Positions 18,341 through 26,260 of a stretch of 64,000 nt of DNA are shown here, one piece after another; the stretch's first letter is position 1; every line of letters starts with the position of its first letter. This DNA is from CAZOOK01 sp964581385. GTDB lineage: Bacteria > Pseudomonadota > Gammaproteobacteria > Nevskiales > Nevskiaceae. A program made the translations under genes and the position numbers. The stretch spans positions 62,001-126,000 of the forward strand of contig CAZOOK010000005.1 in assembly GCA_964581385.1 (NCBI GenBank), read 5' to 3'. The notes under the pieces were generated by a model that saw only the letters and a program-made list of their open reading frames with translations, searched no databases and was not told the DNA's origin.

Positions 18341-18769
18341 CAGCGTATCGTCAACAACTCTATATGCTGCGCACCAAAGGTGAAGCGTAAAAATTTAGAC
18401 GTGCTGACTTCACAGCTTTGCAACGTGGCGGCGCGCTCTAAAGTTTTGATGTGGAGAAATTATTGAGGGCTGAAGACGGTTACGGCGGAGCACCCCCCGA
18501 TGCTCCGCCGCTTCCGATGACGCTGTAACTGCACCCCACCGTCTGTTTCCGCTCGTCGCTTGAGTCATCGTGGACCAACCCCCCACCCGCGGGTTCGCAG
18601 CCTGCACGCGCTCAGCAATTTATTTAGTCCTGGTTCGCAACAAGCGAATCGTGGCTTTACGCCATCCCTGATCGGTTTTTTATTTTTGCAACCAAGCAGT
18701 TCATCGTCGGAACGTAGAATGCCGCCGGTCCGGCATTCCTACAAATAGGACCTTCAGGGTAAGGTCATG
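18341..18769. other. 429-bp intergenic region with a strong hairpin
   Basis: No protein-coding frame is convincing. It contains the 10-bp perfect hairpin at 18483-18510, a T-rich patch near 18678-18689 and a short palindromic GCCGCCGGTCCGGC segment near 18721. xthA and ggt converge on it, so terminators are expected. A small RNA gene is possible, but none of the standard ones (6S, SRP, tmRNA, RNase P) was recognised. Confidence 0.5.
18483..18510. terminator. Perfect 10-bp hairpin downstream of xthA
   Basis: The arms CGGCGGAGCA (18483-18492) and TGCTCCGCCG (18501-18510) are exactly complementary around the loop CCCCCCGA. No T-tract follows on either strand, so as an intrinsic terminator it is atypical. 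It may be a terminator without a U-tract, or part of a structured transcript. Confidence 0.4.
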
Positions 18770-20488
18770 TCATTGATCGAATTTCTTCACGCGCGCCGTC
18801 CCGACTCCGCGCGGATCGGACGCCGCCTCGATCGTATTCGTCTTCTCGCGCCACAGCACGACCTGCATATTCCCGTAGGACGCGGCCACCGGCTTCAGGG
18901 CGTAGCCCATTGCGTACAGTTTTTCCTGCGCCGCGGCATCGAAAGCCGGCGCTTCGAATTCGATGACGTCCGGCAGATATTGATGGTGATAGCGCGGCGC
19001 AGACACGATCTGCACCGCAGTCGCACCGCGCACGAAATCCAGAATGCCGAGCAACACCATCGTGATGATGCGGCTGCCGCCAGGCGTGCCGATCACCAGC
19101 GTACCGTCCGGACCATCGACGAAGCTGGGCGTCATCGAGGACAGCGGCCGCTTGCCGGGCGCGATCTCGTTTGCACGCGAGCCGATCAGACCGAATGCGT
19201 TGGAATCGGAAACGCTCGCGGCGAAATCATCCATTTCGTCGTTGACGATGACCCCGGTGTCCGGTGCCATAAAGCCTGAGCCGAAACGCAGATTGACAGT
19301 AACGGTGGCAGCGACGCGATTGCCCTCGGCATCGAGAATGGAAAAATGCGAGGTCTCGGCACCTTCATGTGCCGCGCGTTGAGGTGCCTTCAGTTGCGGC
19401 AGCGTGGCACTCGGTGTCGCGCGATCAGTCACGAACGAAAGTGCCAGCGCCATCGCGTGCGTGCGCGACAACAGCCAATGCACCGGAATATCGACGAAAG
19501 CGGGATCGCCGAGATAATCCGCGCGGTCGCTATACGCGCGACGCATCGCTTCAATGACCTGCTGCTGCGAACGGATGCCTTCGTCGCCGGTCCAGCCAAG
19601 CACTTCCAGTTGTTGCAGGATCTCGGCAAGACCGGCACCGCCCGCGGACGGCGGCGGTGCAGTCGTCACGCGGTAGTCGCGGAAATGGAAAGTGACCGGC
19701 GCGCGTTCGACAACGCGATAGCGCGCAAAATCGTCAAGGGTCCATAAACCTCCATCCGCGCGCACGCTGTCAACCAGCTTCTTCGCGACATCGCCTGCGT
19801 AGAAACCGGGACTTCCCTCGTCTGCGAAATGCTGCAAAGTCTTCGCGAGTGCGGGCTGACGAATCAGCGCGCCCGCCGCCGCCGGCTGACCGTCCGGCAT
19901 GAACACCGCGCGTGCGGCGGGCGACAATCGGCTTTCTTCCGCGGCGACGAAATCGGAGAAATGCGCGTCGATCGCAAAACCGTCGTGCGCGATGCGTATG
20001 GCGGGTGCAAGGTCACGTGCGAGACCGAGCTTGCCATAGCGTTCCGCGATCCACGCCAGCGCGGCCGGCTCGCCGGGAATGGCGCCGGCGATCGCACCAT
20101 TCCGCGACAGGTCCGCGATCGCATGACCGTTGCCGTCCTGATACATCGTTGCACTTGCCGCCAGCGGCGCGGTCTCGCGGCCATCCACCATGGTTTCGAA
20201 GCCATCAGATGCCCGATGCAGCAACCAGAAACCGCCGCCGCCGATGCCGGAGCTGTACGGCTCGACCACGGCCAGCGCGGCGCTGACCGCCACTGCGGCA
20301 TCAAAAGCGTTGCCTCCCGCTTCGAGGATTTCCATCCCAGCATCGGTTGCCAGCGGGTGTGCGCTGGCGACGGCGTAGCCTGGTGGTTTGTCAGCGGCGG
20401 TGGCGGAGAACGCCACACACAGGACTAGTGTCGCGAACGGCCATGCGAGCTGGCGTATCAAAGACTGAGACCGACTGCGCGGGCTCAC
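18770..20488 (-). CDS. ggt: Gamma-glutamyltransferase, periplasmic
   Basis: GGT transfers or hydrolyses the gamma-glutamyl group of glutathione and related peptides. The GTG at 20488 overlaps the ferredoxin stop (GTGA) and begins a signal peptide (LAWPFATLVLCVAFSATAA). The mature enzyme has AGGNAFDAAVAVSAALAVVEP and SSGIGGGGFWL in the large subunit, and the self-cleavage / nucleophile Thr in ETSHFSILDAEGN at the start of the small subunit. The oxyanion Ser pair lies in PLSSMTPSF, and GTPGGSRII is also conserved. It is about 572 aa, normal for the family. The longer open frame to 20746 runs through ferredoxin and should not be used. Confidence 0.94.
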   Translation of the reverse strand: MSPRSRSQSLIRQLAWPFATLVLCVAFSATAADKPPGYAVASAHPLATDAGMEILEAGGNAFDAAVAVSAALAVVEPYSSGIGGGGFWLLHRASDGFETMVDGRETAPLAASATMYQDGNGHAIADLSRNGAIAGAIPGEPAALAWIAERYGKLGLARDLAPAIRIAHDGFAIDAHFSDFVAAEESRLSPAARAVFMPDGQPAAAGALIRQPALAKTLQHFADEGSPGFYAGDVAKKLVDSVRADGGLWTLDDFARYRVVERAPVTFHFRDYRVTTAPPPSAGGAGLAEILQQLEVLGWTGDEGIRSQQQVIEAMRRAYSDRADYLGDPAFVDIPVHWLLSRTHAMALALSFVTDRATPSATLPQLKAPQRAAHEGAETSHFSILDAEGNRVAATVTVNLRFGSGFMAPDTGVIVNDEMDDFAASVSDSNAFGLIGSRANEIAPGKRPLSSMTPSFVDGPDGTLVIGTPGGSRIITMVLLGILDFVRGATAVQIVSAPRYHHQYLPDVIEFEAPAFDAAAQEKLYAMGYALKPVAASYGNMQVVLWREKTNTIEAASDPRGVGTARVKKFDQ

Positions 20489-20742
20489 TTCGGATTTTCC
20501 ACGATCAGCCGTTCGTACTTTTCGAGCAACTGCTCGCGCGTTTCGATGCGATCCGGATCGAGCGGAATGCAATTCACCGGACAGACGTCGCGGCACTGCG
20601 GAGTATCGTGATGACCGACGCATTCGGTGCAACGCGCGGGATCGATCTCGTAGAACTCGGCACCCTGGTAGATCGCGGTGTTCGGGCAGACCGGCTCGCA
20701 AACATCGCAGTTGATGCAATCGCTGGTGATTTTGAGCGCCAT
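20485..20742 (-). CDS. YfhL-type 2[4Fe-4S] ferredoxin
   Basis: The 85-residue cytoplasmic electron carrier has two cluster motifs: CINCDVCEPVCP (C-x2-C-x2-C-x3-C-P) and CTECVGHHDTPQCRDVCP, where eight residues separate the second and third Cys. That insertion and the C-terminal extension after the last cluster are typical of the Allochromatium / YfhL ferredoxin group. It is preceded, 48 bases upstream, by coaD on the same strand, a common pairing in proteobacteria. Its stop codon overlaps the ggt start, which is less usual. The physiological partner is unknown. Confidence 0.94.
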   Translation of the reverse strand: MALKITSDCINCDVCEPVCPNTAIYQGAEFYEIDPARCTECVGHHDTPQCRDVCPVNCIPLDPDRIETREQLLEKYERLIVENPK

Positions 20743-20790
20743 ACATGCATTTTACCGGGAACGCTCAGCTGCGACGGCAGACGCATCGTC

Positions 20791-21300
20791 CTACTTGCGT
20801 CCGAAGCGCTCCAGCAATGCTGCCGCCACCGGCGGCGGCACCAGCTTCCCAACCGGTGCGCCCAGACTGGTCAGTTCGCGCACGAGACTGGATGACAGGT
20901 GTGCGTATTCGGGAGAAGGCGTCAGCATGACCGTGTCGAGCGTCTGGTACAGCGCGCGGTTCATCACCGCCATCTGCTTTTCGTAATCGACATCGCCGAC
21001 CGTGCGTACGCCGCGCACCAGCACCGTGACGCCATTGTCGCGCGCGAAATCCACGACCAGGCCGGTGAAACCCTTGACCTCGACGTTGTCGAGATCCTTG
21101 ACGGATTCCTGGATCAGTGCAACGCGCTCGTCGAGCGTGAACTTCGGATTCTTGGCAACGTTGGAACCGACTGCCACGATCAGCTTCGGAAACATCCGCG
21201 CGGCGCGATGGATGATGTCGTTGTGTCCAAGCGTAATCGGATCGAAGGTGCCGCTATACGCGGCAATGACGGATTTTCTGGCGCCACCTTTCACGCTCAC
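20791..21300 (-). CDS. coaD: Pantetheine-phosphate adenylyltransferase
   Basis: CoaD adenylates 4'-phosphopantetheine in coenzyme A synthesis. The 169-residue product has the nucleotidyltransferase opening YSGTFDPITLGHNDII with the T/HxGH motif, FTLDERVALI, VRGVRTVGDVDYEKQM, and the C-terminal HLSSSLVRELTSLGAPV. The second residue of the usual YPGTFDP is Ser here. Its start overlaps the rsmD stop by four bases, an order (rsmD-coaD) found in many bacteria. Confidence 0.96.
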   Translation of the reverse strand: MSVKGGARKSVIAAYSGTFDPITLGHNDIIHRAARMFPKLIVAVGSNVAKNPKFTLDERVALIQESVKDLDNVEVKGFTGLVVDFARDNGVTVLVRGVRTVGDVDYEKQMAVMNRALYQTLDTVMLTPSPEYAHLSSSLVRELTSLGAPVGKLVPPPVAAALLERFGRK

Positions 21301-21872
21301 TTCGCGCTCTCCCCTTGATCCGCTCGATAGCTCAGTAGGCCGTAGCTTACATGACCGGCCGCCTTTTCCCTCAGCAGCCCATAGCCGTCAGGAAATGCCG
21401 GCGTCTCGCCCTTGCGCCACTCGACATAAACGCGGTTGACATCGGTCAAATGATCACGCAGCGCAATCAGCGCGGGTTCGAGCAGGCCGGCGTCATAAGG
21501 CGGATCAAGGAAGGCGACATCGTAGCGTGCTGCCGTCGCCAGAAAGGCAAGTGCGTCGACCTGCGCGATCTCCGCGCGTTCACGCGCCTGCAGATTTTCG
21601 AGCGCGCGAACGATGGTCTCGACCTGGGCGCGTCCCCGGTCGACGAAAGTGACGCATGCAGCGCCACGCGACAGCGCCTCCAAACCCAGTGCGCCGCTAC
21701 CGGCGAATAGATCCAGACAGCGCGCACCATCGATCAGCGGGGTCAGCCAGTCGAACAAGGTCTGGCGCACACGATCCGGCGTCGGCCGCACACCATTGTC
21801 CGCATCGAACTCCACGACGCGGCTGCGCCATTCGCCACCAATGATGCGCAACCGGCCCGGAGCGCGTTTCAC
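21297..21872 (-). CDS. rsmD: 16S rRNA (guanine966-N2)-methyltransferase
   Basis: RsmD methylates G966 of 16S rRNA during 30S assembly. The product shows LRIIGGEWRSR, the N-terminal signature, then RPTPDRVRQTLFDWL, CLDLFAGSGALGLEALSRGA (SAM motif I) and the catalytic DPPY in AFLDPPYDAGL. The frame is open to 22031, but the extra N terminus is not family-like. GTG 21872 with GGCGGA just upstream gives 191 residues, close to the E. coli length; GTG 21896 is an alternative. It overlaps coaD by four bases. Confidence 0.9.
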   Translation of the reverse strand: MKRAPGRLRIIGGEWRSRVVEFDADNGVRPTPDRVRQTLFDWLTPLIDGARCLDLFAGSGALGLEALSRGAACVTFVDRGRAQVETIVRALENLQARERAEIAQVDALAFLATAARYDVAFLDPPYDAGLLEPALIALRDHLTDVNRVYVEWRKGETPAFPDGYGLLREKAAGHVSYGLLSYRADQGESAK

Positions 21873-22132
21873 ACGGGTCCGCCAAACAGCCGACACGCGA
21901 TGGCCGGCGGACGCCGTTCGCACCGTACCTTGTCGAGCCGATCGATATCCTTGCGACCGCAATGGCGGCCACTCCACCGCTGCATCCGTTTGTCCACGAC
22001 GCTCCACAACTGATTTTGGGAAATCCGGCACTCACTGCGCGGGAGCGCAATTGTCTGCGATTCGAGAGGCTCTTGCTCGCGCCTGGAACCGTCCGGATTC
22101 TCTGGTCACCCTCGAAACAAAGCACCATAATG

Positions 22133-22544
22133 CTAGGGTCTGTTAACAATCACTTTGATCGCTGCGTTGCCGCCCAAAAGGGAGCCAAGCAGGGCGCGCC
22201 GAGCGAAGTGTGGTGATTCACATGAGCGAGGCGCAACGCGGCGTGGCGCCCTTTGGGGCACAACCCCGGCCCGCGGCACGGTACCGTGAGCGCAGCGAGC
22301 GTGGGGTGAGCCGCGCGTTGTGCGCGAAGCATTGCTTCGCGCGTGGCGAACGCCCGGCAACGCCGGGCCGGGGCGCAGCCGGACGCGGGCCGGTTCGGCG
22401 CCTCCCGCACCCATTGCTGCGCAAACACCGTGTCGGCGCCGATAGGACGGGACCGTATGGGCGCAGCGCCGCGTCACTCGTTCCCTGCGCTGTGCCCATA
22501 CGGTCTCCGTCGCAGCGGTCAAAGTGATTGTTAACAGGCCCTAG
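22133..22544. mobile_element. 412-bp MITE-like element with 32-bp inverted ends
   Basis: The left end (22133-22164, starting CTAGGGTCTGTTAACAATCA) and right end (22513-22544) are inverted copies differing at only two of 32 positions. The outer four bases, CTAG, are self-complementary and could be either part of the repeat or a target duplication. The interior is very GC-rich and packed with hairpins, for example GCGCGAAGC / GCTTCGCGC (22322-22342) and GCCCGGC / GCCGGGC (22352-22368). Open frames inside are compositionally odd, resemble no transposase and end in the inverted repeat. It is best read as a non-autonomous mobile element or a large structured repeat. An 18-bp piece of the end recurs at 35964. 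Confidence 0.75.
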
Positions 22545-22553
22545 GAAAAACGC

Positions 22554-23312
22554 TTGCCGGAAACGGTGCGAGAAAAGGTATCCGAGTTGATCGGCACGCT
22601 TCGTCACCACCTCTATTTCGTGCTTCCGGCGATTCTCGCGAGCGTTCCGGTATCTATTGCGTGGGCAGATCCTTGGGGTGGCTCGCTTGGCGTATCGACC
22701 GCTTATATGTTCCACGGCCTTTCCCTCAGCGGTAACTCGGTGTCCGTGCAGGCAGACGCGCACTACCGCACTGAGTCCGGCTGGTTTGGCGGCTTGAGTG
22801 GCGCCAGCGTGCGTTTTAATCCCTACAAAGACGAAACTGCGGAGATCAACGCGTATCTTGGCAAGGACTGGATGTTCGACGACGAGTGGGGTGGCCGGCT
22901 TACCGCCACTCGCTATGAACACCCGAATGTCACGCCGTCACGGCATTACGACTACGACGAGCTGGCCGGTACCCTGTCGTTTCGAGACAGCGTCTATCTG
23001 ACCGTGGCGGTCATTCCAGACCTGACCTTCGATTCCACCCGCGGCAGCGCCGACAACAAGCCGGCGTTTTCCGGCGATCTGGCATTCCACCGGTCGCTGT
23101 GGCGTGGGATCTCCACCAACGCCGGGATCGGCTATGTCGATCTCCACCGCCTGTTTGGCGCAGGCTACTTCTATGGCAGCGCCGACCTCGGTTACGACTT
23201 CGGCTCACTGCATGTGGATCTGGCGTATATCGTCACCGATTCCACCGCCAAGAGCTTGTTCGAAGAACGGGCGTCCGATCGCTGGGCAGCCAGCTTGCTA
23301 TGGCACTTCTGA
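22554..23312 (+). CDS. TorF-family putative outer-membrane porin
   Basis: The 252-residue product has a signal peptide (HLYFVLPAILASVPVSIAWA) and a mature part with alternating hydrophobic strands. It begins WGGSLGVSTAYMFHGLSLSG, typical of the TIGR02001 / TorF-like small outer-membrane barrels, and ends in SLLWHF; a terminal Phe is the signature recognised by the barrel-assembly machinery. Transport substrate is unknown. The assigned TTG start (22554) is only ten bases after the 412-bp element, with AGGA inside that junction, so insertion may have changed the original promoter and possibly the N terminus. Confidence 0.8.
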   Translation: MPETVREKVSELIGTLRHHLYFVLPAILASVPVSIAWADPWGGSLGVSTAYMFHGLSLSGNSVSVQADAHYRTESGWFGGLSGASVRFNPYKDETAEINAYLGKDWMFDDEWGGRLTATRYEHPNVTPSRHYDYDELAGTLSFRDSVYLTVAVIPDLTFDSTRGSADNKPAFSGDLAFHRSLWRGISTNAGIGYVDLHRLFGAGYFYGSADLGYDFGSLHVDLAYIVTDSTAKSLFEERASDRWAASLLWHF

Positions 23313-23534
23313 GAATCTGTCCAAAAGCTATCGAGAGCAAAGGCAGGTTGCGTTCCGCCGGGGTGCAGAAATGGGGGTTTACGAGCGGCAAATGAGGATT
23401 TCGGAGGATTTCGAGCGCCGCCGAAAAGCAAAATGCCAAGCTATAGTCAGTTTCGGATAGGTTCTGATACAACCATTGGACGGTCAACGTGCACCTACAG
23501 GAAGGCAGAACCGACGGGAGGCGCCAAACGTGCC
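23313..23534. other. 222-bp intergenic region before the ECF sigma gene
   Basis: It holds the promoter of the sigma / anti-sigma / protease operon. A frame extends upstream from the sigma start to 23433, but has no family resemblance. No clear -35/-10 pair was identified; if autoregulated, an ECF-type AAC motif would be expected here. Confidence 0.35.
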
Positions 23535-24161
23535 ATGCCACTCGCTATCGTAAATCCCATGCAGCCCGCAAAAATGGTGCAGCGCAGCGAAGCGCGCGAC
23601 CGAGAGCTGTTGAGCCAGGTCATCACACGTGATCGCGCAGCGTTCGAAGCCCTTTATTGTGATTACTATCATCGGCTGGGCCGGTTTCTCGCGCGGCAGA
23701 CGCAGCAGAACGATCTCATCGACGAAATCATCAACGATACGTTCTGGGTGGTGTGGCAGAAAGCAGGCGATTTCCGTGGCGGCTCGCTGGTATCGACATG
23801 GATCATGGGGATCGCTTACCGCTGCATGCTGAAATCCCTGCGGCGGGCGCGCGGCGGATTCCAAACGCCCGCGGCGGATATCGATATCGACGAGCTCCCC
23901 GCCGACGAGGAACCGTTGACCACGCACGAACTCAGCGACTGGGTGCAGCACGGCCTACGGCGGCTGCCGACGGAGCAGCGACTGACGATAGAGTTTGCCT
24001 ATTTCCTCGGGCACTCATGCGAGGAAATTGCCGAGATCATGGATTGTCCGGTCAATACCGTGAAAGGACGCATGTTTCAGGCGCGCATCAAGCTTCGTAA
24101 CTTGTTGCCGGCGCTTGGGGGGGGGTCCGACAAGGGGAACGACCATGAACGAATCGGCTGA
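23535..24161 (+). CDS. ECF-family RNA polymerase sigma factor
   Basis: The start at ATG 23535 (209 aa) is chosen because the upstream extension from 23433 is not family-like; ATG 23559 is an alternative. Region 2 lies in RDRAAFEALYCDYYHRLGRF and DEIINDTFWVVWQKAGDFRG, ending in STWIMGIAYRCML. Region 4 contains LPTEQRLTIEFAYFLGHSCE, a helix-turn-helix in EIAEIMDCPVNTVKGRM and FQARIKLR. No extra C-terminal domain is seen. It overlaps the anti-sigma gene by 17 bases, so the pair is translationally coupled. The target regulon cannot be told from sequence, but the linked surface protease is an obvious candidate. Confidence 0.92.
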   Translation: MPLAIVNPMQPAKMVQRSEARDRELLSQVITRDRAAFEALYCDYYHRLGRFLARQTQQNDLIDEIINDTFWVVWQKAGDFRGGSLVSTWIMGIAYRCMLKSLRRARGGFQTPAADIDIDELPADEEPLTTHELSDWVQHGLRRLPTEQRLTIEFAYFLGHSCEEIAEIMDCPVNTVKGRMFQARIKLRNLLPALGGGSDKGNDHERIG

Positions 24162-24825
24162 CACAACCAGACTGCACCAGCAGGTGTGGAACTTCATCCC
24201 GTGGGTCATTAACGGCCGCGCATCAGCGGCGGAACAGGCCGCCGTGGACGCACATCTCGGAAATTGCATCGATTGCAGGGAAGAATATGAATTCCAACGC
24301 CGTCTCCACGAAGCGACGCGCTGGGACGATGGCGAAGAACGCAACCCGCAGCCCGCGCTGCGGCAGCTGTGGGCGCGGATCGAGCGTGAAGTCCCGGCGC
24401 CTGTCGCCACGAATGGAAGGATGAAACCGAACTGGCTCTTACGCGCGCTGGCGGCGGCGGTGATCGTCGAAGCCGTTGGCCTGTATGCGCTGGGCGGATT
24501 GCTGTGGCTGCACCACGAACCACAAGCATCGCCAGCCGCGCAGTACCGGACCCTGTCGTCGGCACCGGCATCGGCTGGACGAGCTATGGTGCGCGTAGTG
24601 CTGACGCCGGGAATGACGCTCGCCGAATTTCAGAAACTGCTGGAGCAGTCGCAGCTGCAAGTGGTTGGCGGCCCCACCGATGCTGGCGTTTACTCGCTCG
24701 CGCCAACGGCCTATCCACCAGAGGCAAGCAAGAGCGCCACTTCGCGCCTATTGGCGCAGCTGCGCGCGCATCCGGCGGTGCGCTTCGCTGAAGCGGTCAG
24801 CGTCGACGCCGGATCGCCCCCGTGA
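24145..24825 (+). CDS. Membrane anti-sigma factor with zinc finger and propeptide-like periplasmic domain
   Basis: The 226-residue protein begins at ATG 24145, behind AGGGG. The cytoplasmic part carries a ZAS-type zinc motif, His37-x3-Cys41-x2-Cys44 (HLGNCIDC), which binds ECF sigma factors. A transmembrane helix runs about 97-122. The periplasmic part (about 148-220) has the layout beta-alpha-beta-beta-alpha-beta: VRVVLTPGMTLAEFQKLL, LQVVGGPTDAGVYSL, LLAQLRAHPAVRFAEAV. This resembles the inhibitor-I9 propeptide of subtilases. The next gene, overlapping by four bases, encodes a subtilase, so the domain might bind that protease. The resemblance is my reading of the pattern and has not been searched. 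Confidence 0.85.
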   Translation: MNESADTTRLHQQVWNFIPWVINGRASAAEQAAVDAHLGNCIDCREEYEFQRRLHEATRWDDGEERNPQPALRQLWARIEREVPAPVATNGRMKPNWLLRALAAAVIVEAVGLYALGGLLWLHHEPQASPAAQYRTLSSAPASAGRAMVRVVLTPGMTLAEFQKLLEQSQLQVVGGPTDAGVYSLAPTAYPPEASKSATSRLLAQLRAHPAVRFAEAVSVDAGSPP

Positions 24826-26159
24826 CGAGGGCGGGAGCAATCCTGTGCGTAGCACTGCTGACGGCATGTACGACGATCCGGCCGGGCGCTGACGCGCCGG
24901 CCACCGCGGTCGTGTCAATGCGCGGTGAACCACAGCGCCTGATCGTGGTCGCTGTTGCCAACACACCCGAGCCGGTCAGCGTACGCGCCGGTTCCACTCT
25001 GCGCGGCTACGACGCTGCGCCGCGCTACGCGGAAACCAGCGCCGCGCGCGCGATGTTGGCATCGCTGGCGTCCGATTACGGCCTGCGTGAAGTATCCGGC
25101 TGGCCGATCAGACCGTTGCAAATGCAATGTGTCGTGTTCGAGATTCCGGCCGGAGCGGTGCGCGACGCACTGCTGGAACGGTTGTCGAACGACCGCCGGG
25201 TTCAGCTCGCACAACCGATGGAGACGTTCTCCACGCTGAGCAGCGGCTACAACGATCCCTACATCGATCTGCAACACGGATTCGCGACGATCGATGCGGC
25301 TGGGGCGCAGCAGTGGTCACAGGGCGACGGCGTGACGGTCGCGATTGTCGATACCGGCATCGACACCACGCATCCCGACTTGCAGGGACGCGTCGCTGCG
25401 ACACAGGATTTCACCGGTGGCGGCGACCCTTTCAGCGCTGACCGCCACGGTACGGAAGTCGCCGGCATCATCGCTGCGGACGCCAACAACCATGAAGGCA
25501 TCGTTGGTATCGCTCCGGGTGTCAACCTGCTCTCGTTCAGAGCGTGCTGGCAGCTGACGCCGGCAAGCGATAGCGCGCAGTGCAACTCATTCACACTGGC
25601 GAAAGCACTGACCGCCGCATTCGAATCGGACGCGAAGATCGTCAATCTGAGTCTGGGTGGACCGGCCGATCCGTTGCTGACGCAACTCGTCGAATACGGG
25701 CTGCGCCATAACGTCATTGTGGTCGGCGCCGTTCCTCCGGATGGTCGTGTGGACGGATTTCCGGTTGGGATCCCCGGCGTCGTCCTGGTTGATTCGGCCA
25801 GTGCAGCGCATCGCGCGAACACGCTGCGCGCACCTGGCCGCGAAGTGCTTACCCTCGTACCGGGCGGCCGCTATGATTTTGTTTCTGGTTCGTCGATGGC
25901 GACCGCACACGTTTCCGGAGTCATCGCCTTGTTGTTGGCCGCGGGCGCCGATCTCAACGGTCCGGAAACCTACGCACTGCTGAACCGCACGAGCACGCAC
26001 GACAATGCCTCTGACAAGGAACTCGCCACGATCAATGCCTGCGCGGCGCTCGCGGCTGTGAAACACGCGGGTAATTGCGAAGCCCCGCAAAAATCCGCGA
26101 GCACACCCGTCAAGATTCCGCTTGCTGCTGACGCGCTGATCTCTAAGAATCATCGATAA
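24822..26159 (+). CDS. Subtilisin-like (S8) serine protease lipoprotein
   Basis: The 445-residue product starts at a GTG overlapping the anti-sigma stop. Its signal peptide ends in the lipobox LTAC, so it should be anchored in the outer or inner membrane facing the periplasm or exterior. Residues about 38-135 form a propeptide-like region. The catalytic domain shows Asp177 (VAIVDTGID), His209 (DRHGTEVAGI) and Ser358 (SGSSMATAHVSG). Where subtilases have AAGN, with the oxyanion-hole Asn, this protein reads GAVPPDGR, so that Asn seems absent. Activity may therefore be weakened or altered. It completes a three-gene operon with the ECF sigma and its anti-sigma. Confidence 0.9.
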   Translation: MTRAGAILCVALLTACTTIRPGADAPATAVVSMRGEPQRLIVVAVANTPEPVSVRAGSTLRGYDAAPRYAETSAARAMLASLASDYGLREVSGWPIRPLQMQCVVFEIPAGAVRDALLERLSNDRRVQLAQPMETFSTLSSGYNDPYIDLQHGFATIDAAGAQQWSQGDGVTVAIVDTGIDTTHPDLQGRVAATQDFTGGGDPFSADRHGTEVAGIIAADANNHEGIVGIAPGVNLLSFRACWQLTPASDSAQCNSFTLAKALTAAFESDAKIVNLSLGGPADPLLTQLVEYGLRHNVIVVGAVPPDGRVDGFPVGIPGVVLVDSASAAHRANTLRAPGREVLTLVPGGRYDFVSGSSMATAHVSGVIALLLAAGADLNGPETYALLNRTSTHDNASDKELATINACAALAAVKHAGNCEAPQKSASTPVKIPLAADALISKNHR

Positions 26160-26260
26160 AAACAACCGAGCAACTGGCGGCAAAAAAACCGCAGCGTCGG
26201 ACAATCTAGGCTTTCGTCAGATCAAGCTCATCACGCCCAGCGAGTCATTGGTTCAGTGGA

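Noticed and set aside
18341..18769. 6S RNA, SRP RNA or RNase P RNA gene
   Set aside because: None of their conserved core sequences was found; only a hairpin and a T-rich patch.
20489..20746. Extended N terminus of ggt through the ferredoxin gene
   Set aside because: The same bases encode a complete ferredoxin in another frame; the signal peptide of GGT begins at the GTG overlapping the ferredoxin stop.
22133..22544. Small Arg/Ala-rich open frames inside the 412-bp element
   Set aside because: They run across the hairpins and end in the inverted repeat; composition is not protein-like and no transposase motif is seen.
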